DNA of 64,000 nt from an uncultured Monoglobus sp. (GCA_947628795.1 CANRBF010000006.1:62001-126000), one strand, 5' to 3'. Positions 44,103-53,721 are shown, counted from the first letter of the stretch. Notes: generated from the sequence alone by a model not told the origin. Numbers and translations: made by a program.

Positions 44103-45221
44103 TTAGTAGGAGCTTCTCAGTCTGATGGGCAGGATCATGTACATATAATCGTCGCCCTCCTTGGGTGTTATTATAAGCGGGTTAACGCTCTTGTTGAACC
44201 TCATCACTATCTCATCATCGGGCACCACGCTGAACACGTCCTGCAAATATCTGTTATAGAATCCGATCTCCAGCATCGTGTCGGGCGGCGTCTCGACAGC
44301 TATGTTGTCGTCGACCGAGCCGGCCGCCGTGGCGCACGAAACGTTGATGTTGCCGTCGGTTATGGTGAACTTGATGGGGCCCTTGATAACGTCGTTTATA
44401 ATGATAAGCGACGCTCTGCGAACCGACTCGGCGATCATCGCGGTCGAGCACTCGAACTCGAGCTCAAACGACGTCGGTATGATCCTCTCGTAGTTGGTGT
44501 AGGCGCCCTCGATCAGCCGCGTCACCATGCGGCAGTTGTCTATTATAAACATGGCGTGGCCGGGCGCGGCTATTACCTTTATCTCATCATCGGCATCGCC
44601 TATGATCCTCGCCAGCTCGGTCAGCGACTTTTCGGGTATGATCATTTCCTTAGGCTCAAACTCGCCCTCAAGGCTCACGCTGCGCTTCGCTATCCTGTAG
44701 CCGTCCAGCGCGACCATCGACAGTCCGTGGCTCATTATTTTAAGCTGCGCGCCGGTCCTGGTGGGATCGTTGTCGGTCTTGGCCGCCGCGAACGCCGTGG
44801 TCTCTATCATATTTTTGAGCACCGCCGCGGGAAGGCTCACCGAGTATTCCTCGTCAACTCTGGGCAGATCGGGAAAATCGTCGGCCGGGATACCGGGGAT
44901 CTCGATCTTGGCGTTGCCCGCCTTTATAAGCGTCAAATTGTTTTCATCGGTCTCGACCGAAACCGAAGGGCTGCCCGAAGCCGCAACGATCCTCGCGAGA
45001 AGCTTGGCGTTTAAAACGACCTCGCCCGGCTCGCGCACGTCCGCCTCTATGACCGACTCTATGGCTATTTCCAGATCGTTGCCCGTTACCGTGAGCCGTC
45101 CGCCGGCCTCGGCCTTTAAATAAATTCCCTCAAGGACCGCCATGCTGGAGCGGGTCGAAACCGCTCTTGAAGCGTCGGTTATCACCGCGTTTAACGCGTC
45201 TCTGCTGCAAATAAATTTCAT
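44103..45221 (-). CDS. dnaN: DNA polymerase III beta subunit (sliding clamp)
   Basis: 372 residues with three clamp domains; MKFICSRDALNAVITDASRAV and the C-terminal LPIRLR are characteristic. It encircles DNA and tethers the polymerase. The ATG at 45221 has GAAAGGAAAG upstream, whereas the longer frame has an atypical N-terminus. dnaA, normally just upstream, is not here. Confidence 0.96.
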   Translation of the reverse strand: MKFICSRDALNAVITDASRAVSTRSSMAVLEGIYLKAEAGGRLTVTGNDLEIAIESVIEADVREPGEVVLNAKLLARIVAASGSPSVSVETDENNLTLIKAGNAKIEIPGIPADDFPDLPRVDEEYSVSLPAAVLKNMIETTAFAAAKTDNDPTRTGAQLKIMSHGLSMVALDGYRIAKRSVSLEGEFEPKEMIIPEKSLTELARIIGDADDEIKVIAAPGHAMFIIDNCRMVTRLIEGAYTNYERIIPTSFELEFECSTAMIAESVRRASLIIINDVIKGPIKFTITDGNINVSCATAAGSVDDNIAVETPPDTMLEIGFYNRYLQDVFSVVPDDEIVMRFNKSVNPLIITPKEGDDYMYMILPIRLRSSY

Positions 45222-45282
45222 AAAAACTTTCCTTTCGCACTCCGATTTTTCTCTTGTTTCAGGTAAATATTTCACTTTTATA

Positions 45283-45311
45283 ATTATACCATAACGGTTT
45301 TTTTAACGCAA
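45283..45311 (-). promoter_or_regulatory. Promoter of dnaN-recF-remB-gyrB
   Basis: On the minus strand TTGCGT (45306-45311), 17-bp spacer, TATAAT (45283-45288). No DnaA boxes were seen in the 314-bp divergent gap. Confidence 0.72.
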
Positions 45312-45403
45312 CATTTTTTTAAAATTTTTCAAAGTTTTTCCGCGCTGAAAAGTGCCGAAAATACGCCGTTTTTTCGGAATTATTTAGTCACAATTCCCAC
45401 CCA

Positions 45404-45446
45404 TCGGACGGCGCGCATTTTCACGCGCCGCGGCCGTCTTTTTTCA
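45404..45446 (+). terminator. Orphan terminator-like hairpin
   Basis: GACGGCGCG pairs in two parts with CGCGCCG and CCGTC (a CGGC bulge between), followed by TTTTTT on the plus strand. No plus-strand gene precedes it in the window; it lies between the divergent dnaN and fprA promoters. Confidence 0.5.
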
Positions 45447-45477
45447 CGCGAGCGCTGTAATTTATTTCAAAAAAATA

Positions 45478-45505
45478 TTGACCTTTGAAAAAATAGTGGT
45501 ATAAT
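45478..45505 (+). promoter_or_regulatory. Promoter of fprA
   Basis: TTGACC (45478-45483), 16-bp spacer, TATAAT (45500-45505). Confidence 0.82.
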
Positions 45506-45535
45506 AGAAAAAGAATTTTTTGGAGGTGCAAATTT

Positions 45536-46705
45536 ATGAAATACAGTGATATTATTGTGACCGACTCGGTCAAATACGTCGGCGTTCAGGATTACGACCT
45601 CGATCTGTTCGAGGGTCAGTATATAATCCCCAACGGCGTGGCGTATAACTCTTATGTTATCATGGACGAAAAAACCGCGGTCATGGACACGGTCGACAAG
45701 CGCGCGTGCGACGAGTGGCTCGGCAATCTCGACGAGGTTTTGGGCGGCAAATCCCCCGACTATCTGGTGGTCCAGCACATGGAGCCCGACCATTCGGCGA
45801 GCATCAAGGCCGCCGCGGAAAAATATCCCGACATGAAGATCGTGGGCAACGCCAAGACCTTTGTGATGATCGACCAATTTTTTGACATTGATATCGAGGA
45901 CCGCAAGGTCGTTGTAAAGGAAGGCGATACCCTTGAGCTCGGCAGCCACACTCTGACGTTCGTTATGGCGCCGATGGTACACTGGCCCGAGGTCATGGTG
46001 ACCTACGAGAGCTCGGAAAAAATTCTGTTCGCCGCCGACGGATTCGGCAAGTTCGGCGCGCTTGACACCGACGAGGACTGGGACTGCGAGGCCAGACGCT
46101 ACTACTTCAACATAGTCGGCAAATACGGCGCGCAGGTCCAGGCGCTGCTTAAAAAGGCGGCCGCCCTCGACATTCAAATCATCTGCCCGCTCCACGGCCC
46201 GATCCTCAAAGAGGACCTCGGCCACTACATCGGCCTTTACGACACCTGGAGCAAGTACGAGCCCGAGAGCCGCGGCGTGTTTATCGCCTACGCCTCGATC
46301 TACGGCAACACAAAAAAGGCCGCCGAAAAGCTGGCGGAGCTGCTCAAGGAAAAGGGCGCGGAAAAAGTCTCGATCGCCGATCTGGCGCGCGACGACTGGG
46401 CCGAGTGCGTTGAGGACGCGTTCCGCTACGACCGTCTGGTTATCGCCTCGCCCACATACGACGGCGGCATCTTCACTCCGGCGGACGAGTTTATCCACCA
46501 TCTTATCGCAAAGACCTACAGGAACCGCAAGGTCGGCATAATCGAAAACGGCACCTGGGCCCCCTCGGCGGGTCAAAAAATCAAGGCCGCGATGGAAAGC
46601 CTCAAAGGCATCGAGATAATCGAGCCGATCGTTACCGTCAAATCATCCGTGAAGCCCGAAACGGTGGAAGCGTTAAACGCTCTGGCGGACGCGTTGGTAA
46701 AATAA
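45536..46705 (+). CDS. fprA: Flavodiiron protein FprA (A-type flavoprotein)
   Basis: 389 residues: a metallo-beta-lactamase-like diiron domain (about 1-245; iron ligands in HMEPDHS, VHWPEV, ADGFG and LHGP) and a flavodoxin domain (about 250-389; YASIYGNTKKAAEKLAE for FMN phosphate). Such enzymes reduce oxygen to water or nitric oxide to N2O and protect anaerobes. GGAGG precedes the ATG; the gene stands alone. Confidence 0.96.
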   Translation: MKYSDIIVTDSVKYVGVQDYDLDLFEGQYIIPNGVAYNSYVIMDEKTAVMDTVDKRACDEWLGNLDEVLGGKSPDYLVVQHMEPDHSASIKAAAEKYPDMKIVGNAKTFVMIDQFFDIDIEDRKVVVKEGDTLELGSHTLTFVMAPMVHWPEVMVTYESSEKILFAADGFGKFGALDTDEDWDCEARRYYFNIVGKYGAQVQALLKKAAALDIQIICPLHGPILKEDLGHYIGLYDTWSKYEPESRGVFIAYASIYGNTKKAAEKLAELLKEKGAEKVSIADLARDDWAECVEDAFRYDRLVIASPTYDGGIFTPADEFIHHLIAKTYRNRKVGIIENGTWAPSAGQKIKAAMESLKGIEIIEPIVTVKSSVKPETVEALNALADALVK

Positions 46706-46718
46706 ATAAACGCAGCAA

Positions 46719-46757
46719 GCGGCGCGGTTTTTAACCGCGCCGCAAAAATTTTTATTT
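46719..46757 (+). terminator. fprA terminator
   Basis: GCGGCGCGGTT (46719-46729) pairs with AACCGCGCCGC (46733-46743), then AAAAATTTTTATTT. Confidence 0.7.
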
Positions 46758-46934
46758 AACTTTTCTGCGGATCAGCATCAGACACAGCGCGCCGATAACC
46801 ACAACAAACATTAAATATTTGCGCACCTCGGCCTGTTTCACCGCGTCCGCGCCGGGCAAAAAGCTGCCCGCCGCCGCTATTATCAGCAGCACGAACCATA
46901 TCGCCGCTATTATATAAAATGTTTTTCTTTTCAT
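46752..46934 (-). CDS. Small two-helix membrane protein
   Basis: 60 residues with two hydrophobic segments (YIIAAIWFVLLIIAAAGSF and YLMFVVVIGALCLMLI) and Lys/Arg at both ends. AGAGGTG precedes the ATG, and it lies 12 bases after the cation exchanger gene, so it is probably translated in the same operon. Function unknown. Confidence 0.65.
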   Translation of the reverse strand: MKRKTFYIIAAIWFVLLIIAAAGSFLPGADAVKQAEVRKYLMFVVVIGALCLMLIRRKVK

Positions 46935-46946
46935 AACGCACCTCTT

Positions 46947-47912
46947 TTACATGATCTCTCTCATAACCGCGTAAACCATATACGCCGCGTACATCAGCAC
47001 CATGCAGATACCCGGCAGCCGCTCGATCTTGTTGCGCGCCCGCACCACTATGTACACGATAACGCTGAAGCTCAGAAACAGACAAAGGTCTATGATCGAA
47101 AGACTTCCGACTTTATAAGGGCTGATAGCTCCCGAAAGTCCCGCAACGCCCAGAATATTGAAAATATTCGATCCTATAACGTTGCCCATCGCCAGATCGT
47201 TTTCGCCCTTTCGGGTGGCGACAAGCGAGGTCACCAGCTCCGGAAGAGACGTGCCGACCGCCAGGATCGTGAGGCCTATGATAACGTCGCTGAGGCCGAA
47301 GGCTTTTGCTATATCGGTCGCCGCGTCAACGGTCATATCGCCGCCGATAACTATACCCGCGATCCCGATGATCGTGAAAATAATACTTTTAAGAGGCGAC
47401 ATGACCTTGATCTCATCGCCGCCCTCGGTCCTGTTTTTCATCGCCGCGAACACCAGATATATCAGATACGCGATAAGCAGAGCAAACAATATTGTTCCCT
47501 CGATCCTGCCGATCATGAATTGTCCGCCGCCCAAAAACAGACTGTCAACTATGAACAGAAGAAGCAGCAGAGCGATCAAAATAGAAAACGGAAAATCGCG
47601 TTTTTTCAGGTCCTTTGAAACGGGCAGATTTTTTATCACCGCGCAGCCGCCGGCAACAACCAAAAGGTTGAACAAATTGGAACCCAGCACATTGCTGATA
47701 ACTATATCGTTGCTGCCCTTGAGCGCCGCTGACACCGACACCGCCATCTCGGGCGCGCTGGTGCCCATAGCGACGATGGTAAGACCGACCACAATGCTCG
47801 GTACCTTGAGCAGTCTCGCGATCGACGATGTGCCGTCAACAAAAAAATCCGCGCCCTTGATGAGCAGCACAAAACCCACCAAAAGCCATACGTACATTAA
47901 TACATTTCCCAT
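46947..47912 (-). CDS. Calcium/sodium antiporter (CaCA family, YrbG-like)
   Basis: 321 residues, about ten membrane helices. The two inverted alpha-repeats that form the ion path are clear: GTSAPEMAVSVSAALKG with SNVLGSNLFN, and GTSLPELVTSLVATRKG with GNVIGSNIFN. Probably exports calcium in exchange for sodium (or protons). Confidence 0.93.
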   Translation of the reverse strand: MGNVLMYVWLLVGFVLLIKGADFFVDGTSSIARLLKVPSIVVGLTIVAMGTSAPEMAVSVSAALKGSNDIVISNVLGSNLFNLLVVAGGCAVIKNLPVSKDLKKRDFPFSILIALLLLLFIVDSLFLGGGQFMIGRIEGTILFALLIAYLIYLVFAAMKNRTEGGDEIKVMSPLKSIIFTIIGIAGIVIGGDMTVDAATDIAKAFGLSDVIIGLTILAVGTSLPELVTSLVATRKGENDLAMGNVIGSNIFNILGVAGLSGAISPYKVGSLSIIDLCLFLSFSVIVYIVVRARNKIERLPGICMVLMYAAYMVYAVMREIM

Positions 47913-48041
47913 AGCCTTCCTCCGTTTTAGCAGATTGCATATTATTCTATTATTATTTTAACATATATTAACATATATTACAAGTTATTTTTTTGTCATA
48001 TGACCAATTTTATAAAATAATTATCAAATAATAAAAATTCC

Positions 48042-48070
48042 TTGAAATCCCGCGAATTATAGTGTATAAT
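48042..48070 (+). promoter_or_regulatory. Promoter of the GH26-like gene
   Basis: TTGAAA (48042-48047), 17-bp spacer, TATAAT (48065-48070). Confidence 0.82.
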
Positions 48071-48102
48071 ATTTCAAAAACTAAACATACGAGGTGATTT
48101 AA

Positions 48103-49806
48103 TTGAAAAATAAAATTATAGCGGCGATGATGCTGCTGAGCATGACGCTTCTTTGCGCCGCGCCGGCTTTCGCGTTCAGCTTTCCCGAACCCGACTGGGG
48201 AGCTCTGCTTCGGGAGCGTGAAAACATGGTAAACCAAACCGATTTTGAGCTTTACGCCGAGGGCGCTGTTCAGTCGGCCCCGTTTTACGGAGCGAAGTTC
48301 GAGCCACGCGGCGGCGCTTATCTGGGAATGATAGCCGAGACATCGGAAGAGTTCGCGCCGGTGGGCTGCTATCTGACATATATCGACAACATGAATCAGG
48401 ACGACCTGTATTATCCGGCAGACAGAATGACCGAAAACGGAAATTCCGTAGTCATGGCGGGCTGGACAATATCCGACCTGGATTCGGTCGACTATTCGTG
48501 GGTCGACTCGGTGCTGCAAACGCTGAACAGCTATAATAAACCCATGTTTGTGAGATTTGCCAACGAGATGAATGAGTCCTCGATCGGCAATGACCCCAAC
48601 AAATATGTCGAGGTTTTTCGCAGAGTCGCGGACATGATACATTCATATCCCAACCTTGCCGTGGTATGGTCGCCAATGGATATCGGCGCTCTTGACCGAC
48701 CGTTTGAATATTACTATCCGGGCGACGCTTATGTTGACTGGGTCGGCATAAGCTGCTATTCCATGATGTATTTTCTGGGCAACCCCAACACCACATACAA
48801 GGACAGCGTGTACTTTATGACGGGCGATTACGCCTGGGCAACCAACAAAGTAAAGCCGTTTATGAATTTCCTGAGCCGCAACAACATAAACAAGCCTATA
48901 ATGATAAGCGAGGGCGGGGTCGCGACCAACACCGACCGCGGCCCGACTCCGGATTATTGGACAGCGCCCAGGCTTCGCAGCTTTATGTGGAACCTGGTTA
49001 TGAAATATCCGCAGATCAAGATGGTGAATTATTTCAACACCCACCGCGCCGACGAGACCTCAAGATACGATCTGGACGGATACCCGTACGCCAAGGATAT
49101 TTACAAAGAGGCGGCCAACAGCGGCGCGTATATCAGATCGGCGGACGGTTCACCGGACTTTGTATTTCAGCCCGCGAACAGCGCCGGAACTCTCGCGGCA
49201 AAAAACGGATTTGTCAAGCTGTATACTCTGGCGTATATGCCGGGTCAGCCGGACATTACCGTGAATTATTATATAGACGGAGGCTGGACACACTCGTCAA
49301 ATCAAATACCGTATATTTACAACCTTGATATTTCCGCGCTGACGGACGGAGCGCACACGCTGAAAATATCCGCCTCGGGAAAGGAAAAGACGTATACCTT
49401 CTACAAGAGGGGCGGAGCGATACAGTTCGGCGCCGAACCGGAGTATGTGCCCGCCGCGCGGGTGATCAGCGTCACGCTGAACGGCAGAAAACTCACCTTT
49501 GACCAAGACCCCGTTATGGAGAGCGACCGCGTGCTGGTTCCGATGCGCGCCATATTTGAGGCGCTGGGAGCCAACGTTTTATGGAACAGTGAGGAGCAGG
49601 CCGCCCTCGCCGAGAAGGACGGCAAAATAATAATTATAACCATCGATTCTCCTTATATGACCGCCGGCGGCAAGCAAATAACTCTCGACGTGCCCGCCCG
49701 CCTGATAGGCGACCGCACAATGGTTCCCGTCCGAGCGGTAAGCGAGGCGTTTGACTGCGATGTCGGCTGGGACGACGCCGCGCAAACCGTGATCATCACC
49801 GATTAA
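48103..49806 (+). CDS. Secreted GH26-like glycosidase with stalk domain
   Basis: 567 residues from a TTG start that has GAGGTGATT well placed upstream; no ATG fits. Signal peptide (1-24), a TIM-barrel domain (about 60-340) with the paired catalytic Glu candidates of clan GH-A: Glu155 in FVRFANEMN and Glu270 in PIMISEGG, typical of GH26 mannanases and relatives. Then a small beta domain (about 355-440) and a stalk domain (about 450-567; VLVPMRAIFEALGA, RTMVPVRAVSEAF). Substrate is likely a beta-mannan or related glycan, but this is inferred. Possible surface attachment through the stalk domain. Confidence 0.8.
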   Translation: MKNKIIAAMMLLSMTLLCAAPAFAFSFPEPDWGALLRERENMVNQTDFELYAEGAVQSAPFYGAKFEPRGGAYLGMIAETSEEFAPVGCYLTYIDNMNQDDLYYPADRMTENGNSVVMAGWTISDLDSVDYSWVDSVLQTLNSYNKPMFVRFANEMNESSIGNDPNKYVEVFRRVADMIHSYPNLAVVWSPMDIGALDRPFEYYYPGDAYVDWVGISCYSMMYFLGNPNTTYKDSVYFMTGDYAWATNKVKPFMNFLSRNNINKPIMISEGGVATNTDRGPTPDYWTAPRLRSFMWNLVMKYPQIKMVNYFNTHRADETSRYDLDGYPYAKDIYKEAANSGAYIRSADGSPDFVFQPANSAGTLAAKNGFVKLYTLAYMPGQPDITVNYYIDGGWTHSSNQIPYIYNLDISALTDGAHTLKISASGKEKTYTFYKRGGAIQFGAEPEYVPAARVISVTLNGRKLTFDQDPVMESDRVLVPMRAIFEALGANVLWNSEEQAALAEKDGKIIIITIDSPYMTAGGKQITLDVPARLIGDRTMVPVRAVSEAFDCDVGWDDAAQTVIITD

Positions 49807-49810
49807 AAAA

Positions 49811-49888
49811 ATCCCGCGGACATGATACGCACCCCAAAAGTTAAACACTTTTGGGGTGCGTATCACATATCCCGCAGGGCGTTTTTTT
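49811..49888 (+). terminator. Terminator with a perfect 19-bp inverted repeat in its loop
   Basis: CCCGCGG (49813-49819) pairs with CCGCAGGG (49872-49879, one bulge), followed by TTTTTTT. Its loop contains TGATACGCACCCCAAAAGT (49823-49841) and its perfect complement (49847-49865). The inner repeat resembles IS3-family terminal repeats. Confidence 0.75.
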
Positions 49889-49890
49889 AT

Positions 49891-49919
49891 TTGACAAAAG
49901 ATTCCGCGTGTGCTATAAT
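49891..49919 (+). promoter_or_regulatory. Promoter of the cohesin-dockerin operon
   Basis: TTGACA (49891-49896), 17-bp spacer, TATAAT (49914-49919): a consensus sigma-A promoter immediately after the previous terminator. Confidence 0.92.
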
Positions 49920-49965
49920 ACCTTTACTATAGATATATAATTATTTAAGAAGGGAGTGTTTCGAA

Positions 49966-52900
49966 ATGAAATTCAAAAAATTAATTGCGGTGATATGCTC
50001 GGCCGCGGTTTTGTTTAACTGCGCCGTGTTCGCCGCGGAAACGGAACAGGAGGAAGCCGCGGCCGATGACCTCGGGATAGAGCTCGCGGCTGAGACCCAG
50101 ATATTCTCCGGGGGCTCGGGAACCAAGGAAGACCCGTTTTTGATATCGACCGAGGATCAGTTTGATCTGATGAATGATTTCCTCTCATACTCATATAAGC
50201 TGACAAACGATATAGAGCTTACGTCGGACCGAGAGCCGATAGAATTCAACGGAAATGTTTTCAGCGGAACATTTGACGGAGCGGGTCACACGATAAGCGG
50301 ATTGAATATCGATTCCAATAAAAATAATGTCGGCTTTTTCGGCATAAATAAAGGAATAATAAAAAATCTTTGTGTCAGAACAAAACCGGGCGGAAAAGTC
50401 GCTTCCTCTTATTATGGCGGTTATGGCGGAATTATAGCCGGATATAATTACGGAACAATTGAAAATTGCTATGTTTTCGGTGAAGTTTCGGCTTATTATG
50501 CCGGCAGCATTTGCGGCGGAAACAACGGCAGTATCAAAAACTGTTATTCGGTAGTAAATTTTAGCAGCTGTCACTATACAGGCGGTATATGTTATTATGG
50601 AGGTACAGTATCAAACTGCTATTATGACAGAGATGTAAGCGGCTTTTCAAGCGATTCTACAGGCGTAAAATCAAAGGGCACTCTCGCCATGAAAATGAAG
50701 ATCACATACGAGGGCTGGGACTTTGACAACACATGGGGCATTGACTCAAACATAAACGACGGTTATCCCTACCTTCTCGCGGGCGCCGAGAGCAGCTCCG
50801 GAGGCTCGGGTACCCAGATATTCTCCGGGGGCTCGGGAACCAAGGAAGACCCGTTTTTGATATCGACCGAGGATCAGTTTGATCTGATGAATGATTTCCT
50901 CTCATACTCATATAAGCTGACAAACGATATAGAGCTTACGTCGGACCGAGAGCCGATAGAATTCAACGGAAATGTTTTCAGCGGAACATTTGACGGAGCG
51001 GGTCACACGATAAGCGGATTGAATATCGATTCCAATAAAAATAATGTCGGCTTTTTCGGCATAAATAAAGGAATAATAAAAAATCTTTGTGTCAGAACAA
51101 AACCGGGCGGAAAAGTCGCTTCCTCTTATTATGGCGGTTATGGCGGAATTATAGCCGGATATAATTACGGAACAATTGAAAATTGCTATGTTTTCGGTGA
51201 AGTTTCGGCTTATTATGCCGGCAGCATTTGCGGCGGAAACAACGGCAGTATCAAAAACTGTTATTCGGTAGTAAATTTTAGCAGCTGTCACTATACAGGC
51301 GGTATATGTTATTATGGAGGTACAGTATCAAACTGCTATTATGACAGAGATGTAAGCGGCTTTTCAAGCGATTCTACAGGCGTAAAATCAAAGGGCACTC
51401 TCGCCATGAAAATGAAGATCACATACGAGGGCTGGGACTTTGACAGCACATGGGGCATCGACTCGAACATAAACGACGGTTATCCCTACCTTCTCGCGGG
51501 CGCCGAGAACAGACCGGAGAGCATAGTTCTCAATCAAACCGGGCTCACTTTGGCGGTGGGAGAGACCTTCGGACTTAACGCCGCCGTTACTCCCGCGGAT
51601 TACAGCGGAAAGATCTTGTGGAAGTCGAGCAACGGCTCGGTAGCGTCTGTCTCGGACACCGGCACGGTCACGGCAAAAGCTGTGGGCAGCGCCGTTATCA
51701 CCGCCTCGACGGGCGGTCTGAGCGCGAGCTGCAATGTTCAAGTCGCGGACAACGCGGTGCGCGTTACGGGAATGACCCTGAATAAAACAAGTCTGGATCT
51801 CGTTGTCGGCGAAGAGACAACTCTCACCGCGACCATAACCCCGGATAATGCCACAAACAAAACCGTAAACTGGAAAAACCTGAACCCCGAAACGGTAAGC
51901 TTTGACGCAAACACAGGCAGGCTCACCGCCCTGGCCGTGGGACACGCGCGAATAACCGCGGCAACGGCGGACGGAGGTTTTGAAAGCGCCTGCGATATCA
52001 ACGTGTATGACAATTCCGTGAAGGTGACTTCCGTAACACTCGACAAGAGCGAGACCGGCATCGGCATAGGCGAAACAGTGCAGCTGAAAGCGACGGTTTT
52101 GCCGGAAAACGCGACAAACAAAAATATAAAATGGACAACGCTCAATCCCGGCGTGGCGACCGTCTCCGATCAAGGCCTTGTGACGGGTATCGCAGAGGGA
52201 ACCACTCAGATATACGCCACATCGGCGAGCAATTCTCAGTGCTACGCCATATGCCGTATAACCGTGGCAAAGCAAAAAGTTCCGGTAACCGGAATAGAGC
52301 TCGCGAACAACGCGTTCGGAATACCCTTTGAGGTGAATATAGGAAAATCGCTTATACTGTCTCCGACGGTGAAGCCCGCAAACGCCACAAACAAAGACAT
52401 TATCTGGACATCGAGCGATTCCGGTGTGGCCGATGTCAAAAACGGAATGGTGACGGGCATCTCGGAAGGCAGCGTCACGATAACCGCGACGACGGTCGAC
52501 GGCGGATTCAGCGCGAGCTGCGCGGTAAACGTCACAAAGCCGACCGTATATGTCACAGGCATAAGTGTCAACACCGAGCAAATGACGGTCAACATAAAGG
52601 AGCAGAAAAAACTTCAGGCGGCCGTAACACCGGCTGACGCCACCGATAAAACGATAACGTTTAAGTCCAATAATAACGCTATCGCGACCGTAACGACAGA
52701 CGGAACAGTGACCGGGATCTCGCCGGGAACAACGCTTATCCAAGCAATATCCGACACAAACGCGGGTAAATTTATCGCATTCTGCTCCGTCACGGTACCG
52801 AAGCCCGTCGTTGAAGTAACAAACATAAAGCTCAACAAGAGCCGCCTCGAGATCGTTGAAGGCAAAACAGTGCCGCTCAAAGCCGTCATAAAACCCTCCA

Positions 52901-53706
52901 ATGCTACATACAAAAATATCACATGGTCGCAGGGCGACGAGAGCGTGGCGACCGTTGACCAAGAGGGCAACGTGACCGCGCGAGGCGTCGGCGAGACCGC
53001 GGTAAGCGCCACGGCCGCGAACGGTATAACCACGGCATGCAATATAACCGTGCTTCCGTCCGACACGCCGGCGCAGCTCAAAGTTGAGAACGCGACGGTA
53101 AAAGCGGGCAAGCAGGTGCCGATCACCGTTTCGATCGCGTCAAATCCGGGCATATCAACCTTCCAGTTCAATCTCAGCTATGACAAAACGAAGATGTATC
53201 CGGTATCGTACAGCATAGGCGACGCGCTTAAAAACGGCACGGTAACATCGCTGCTCGACGATACATACAAGGACAAGGATTCGGTCGGATTCCTTTGCCA
53301 GACTAAGAATCTGCAAAACACAGACACCGACGGCGAGCTGGTAACGATCATATTCCAAACTCTCAGCAGCGCCGCGTACGGAGACTGCACAATAGGAATA
53401 GAACCGACAGCGTTTACAAATATAAACAACGACAAACTTAACTTTATCGCGAACGACTGCACGCTGAGCATTACGGATTACACCATAGGCGATGTGAATT
53501 GCGACGATGTTATAGATTTGAAGGATTCGCTCGCGCTCGGACGCTCTCTGCTTGGAGAGACGCTCAGCGACACGGGCAGAAAAGCCGCGGTGAGCATTTA
53601 TCCCGACCAAGGCGACGACGTTAACACATCACAGCCGTCCATACAGGATTTCCAGCGCCTTTGCCAATACCTTGCCGACTGGCAGGTAGAGCTTGGCGAA
53701 ATATGA
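49966..53706 (+). CDS. Secreted scaffold-type protein: two GLUG-like regions, six BIG2 domains, cohesin and dockerin
   Basis: 1246 residues. Signal peptide (1-24); two nearly identical GLUG-like beta-helix regions (44-275 and 283-514; GTFDGAGHTISGLNI, GGIIAGYNYGTIENCYVFG); six BIG2-type Ig-like domains (about 517-1030); a cohesin-type beta sandwich (about 1034-1169; GISTFQFNLSYD); and a dockerin-like tail (about 1173-1246). The first dockerin calcium loop, DVNCDDVIDLKD, fits the consensus; the second (DQGDDVNTSQPSIQDF) is irregular. Cohesin and dockerin bind each other in cellulosome-like assemblies, so this protein could bridge proteins on the surface. GAAGGGAG precedes the ATG. No sortase motif or membrane anchor is visible. 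Confidence 0.88.
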   Translation: MKFKKLIAVICSAAVLFNCAVFAAETEQEEAAADDLGIELAAETQIFSGGSGTKEDPFLISTEDQFDLMNDFLSYSYKLTNDIELTSDREPIEFNGNVFSGTFDGAGHTISGLNIDSNKNNVGFFGINKGIIKNLCVRTKPGGKVASSYYGGYGGIIAGYNYGTIENCYVFGEVSAYYAGSICGGNNGSIKNCYSVVNFSSCHYTGGICYYGGTVSNCYYDRDVSGFSSDSTGVKSKGTLAMKMKITYEGWDFDNTWGIDSNINDGYPYLLAGAESSSGGSGTQIFSGGSGTKEDPFLISTEDQFDLMNDFLSYSYKLTNDIELTSDREPIEFNGNVFSGTFDGAGHTISGLNIDSNKNNVGFFGINKGIIKNLCVRTKPGGKVASSYYGGYGGIIAGYNYGTIENCYVFGEVSAYYAGSICGGNNGSIKNCYSVVNFSSCHYTGGICYYGGTVSNCYYDRDVSGFSSDSTGVKSKGTLAMKMKITYEGWDFDSTWGIDSNINDGYPYLLAGAENRPESIVLNQTGLTLAVGETFGLNAAVTPADYSGKILWKSSNGSVASVSDTGTVTAKAVGSAVITASTGGLSASCNVQVADNAVRVTGMTLNKTSLDLVVGEETTLTATITPDNATNKTVNWKNLNPETVSFDANTGRLTALAVGHARITAATADGGFESACDINVYDNSVKVTSVTLDKSETGIGIGETVQLKATVLPENATNKNIKWTTLNPGVATVSDQGLVTGIAEGTTQIYATSASNSQCYAICRITVAKQKVPVTGIELANNAFGIPFEVNIGKSLILSPTVKPANATNKDIIWTSSDSGVADVKNGMVTGISEGSVTITATTVDGGFSASCAVNVTKPTVYVTGISVNTEQMTVNIKEQKKLQAAVTPADATDKTITFKSNNNAIATVTTDGTVTGISPGTTLIQAISDTNAGKFIAFCSVTVPKPVVEVTNIKLNKSRLEIVEGKTVPLKAVIKPSNATYKNITWSQGDESVATVDQEGNVTARGVGETAVSATAANGITTACNITVLPSDTPAQLKVENATVKAGKQVPITVSIASNPGISTFQFNLSYDKTKMYPVSYSIGDALKNGTVTSLLDDTYKDKDSVGFLCQTKNLQNTDTDGELVTIIFQTLSSAAYGDCTIGIEPTAFTNINNDKLNFIANDCTLSITDYTIGDVNCDDVIDLKDSLALGRSLLGETLSDTGRKAAVSIYPDQGDDVNTSQPSIQDFQRLCQYLADWQVELGEI
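50095..51508. repeat. 697-bp tandem duplication inside the scaffold gene
   Basis: 50095-50791 is repeated at 50812-51508, offset 717 bp (239 codons). Only three substitutions were noticed by eye, all near the 3' end (FDNTWG against FDSTWG), with a 20-bp linker between. Near identity at synonymous sites shows a recent duplication or gene conversion. Confidence 0.92.
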
Positions 53707-53721
53707 GCGAGGTGACATAAA

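Noticed and set aside
45222-45535. Possible replication origin upstream of dnaN
   Set aside because: No TTATCCACA-type DnaA boxes and no dnaA gene.
51388-52962. 524-codon minus-strand open frame opposite the Ig-like region
   Set aside because: Arises from the repeated codon pattern of the BIG2 domains; Cys/Arg-rich, low-complexity composition and no start signal.
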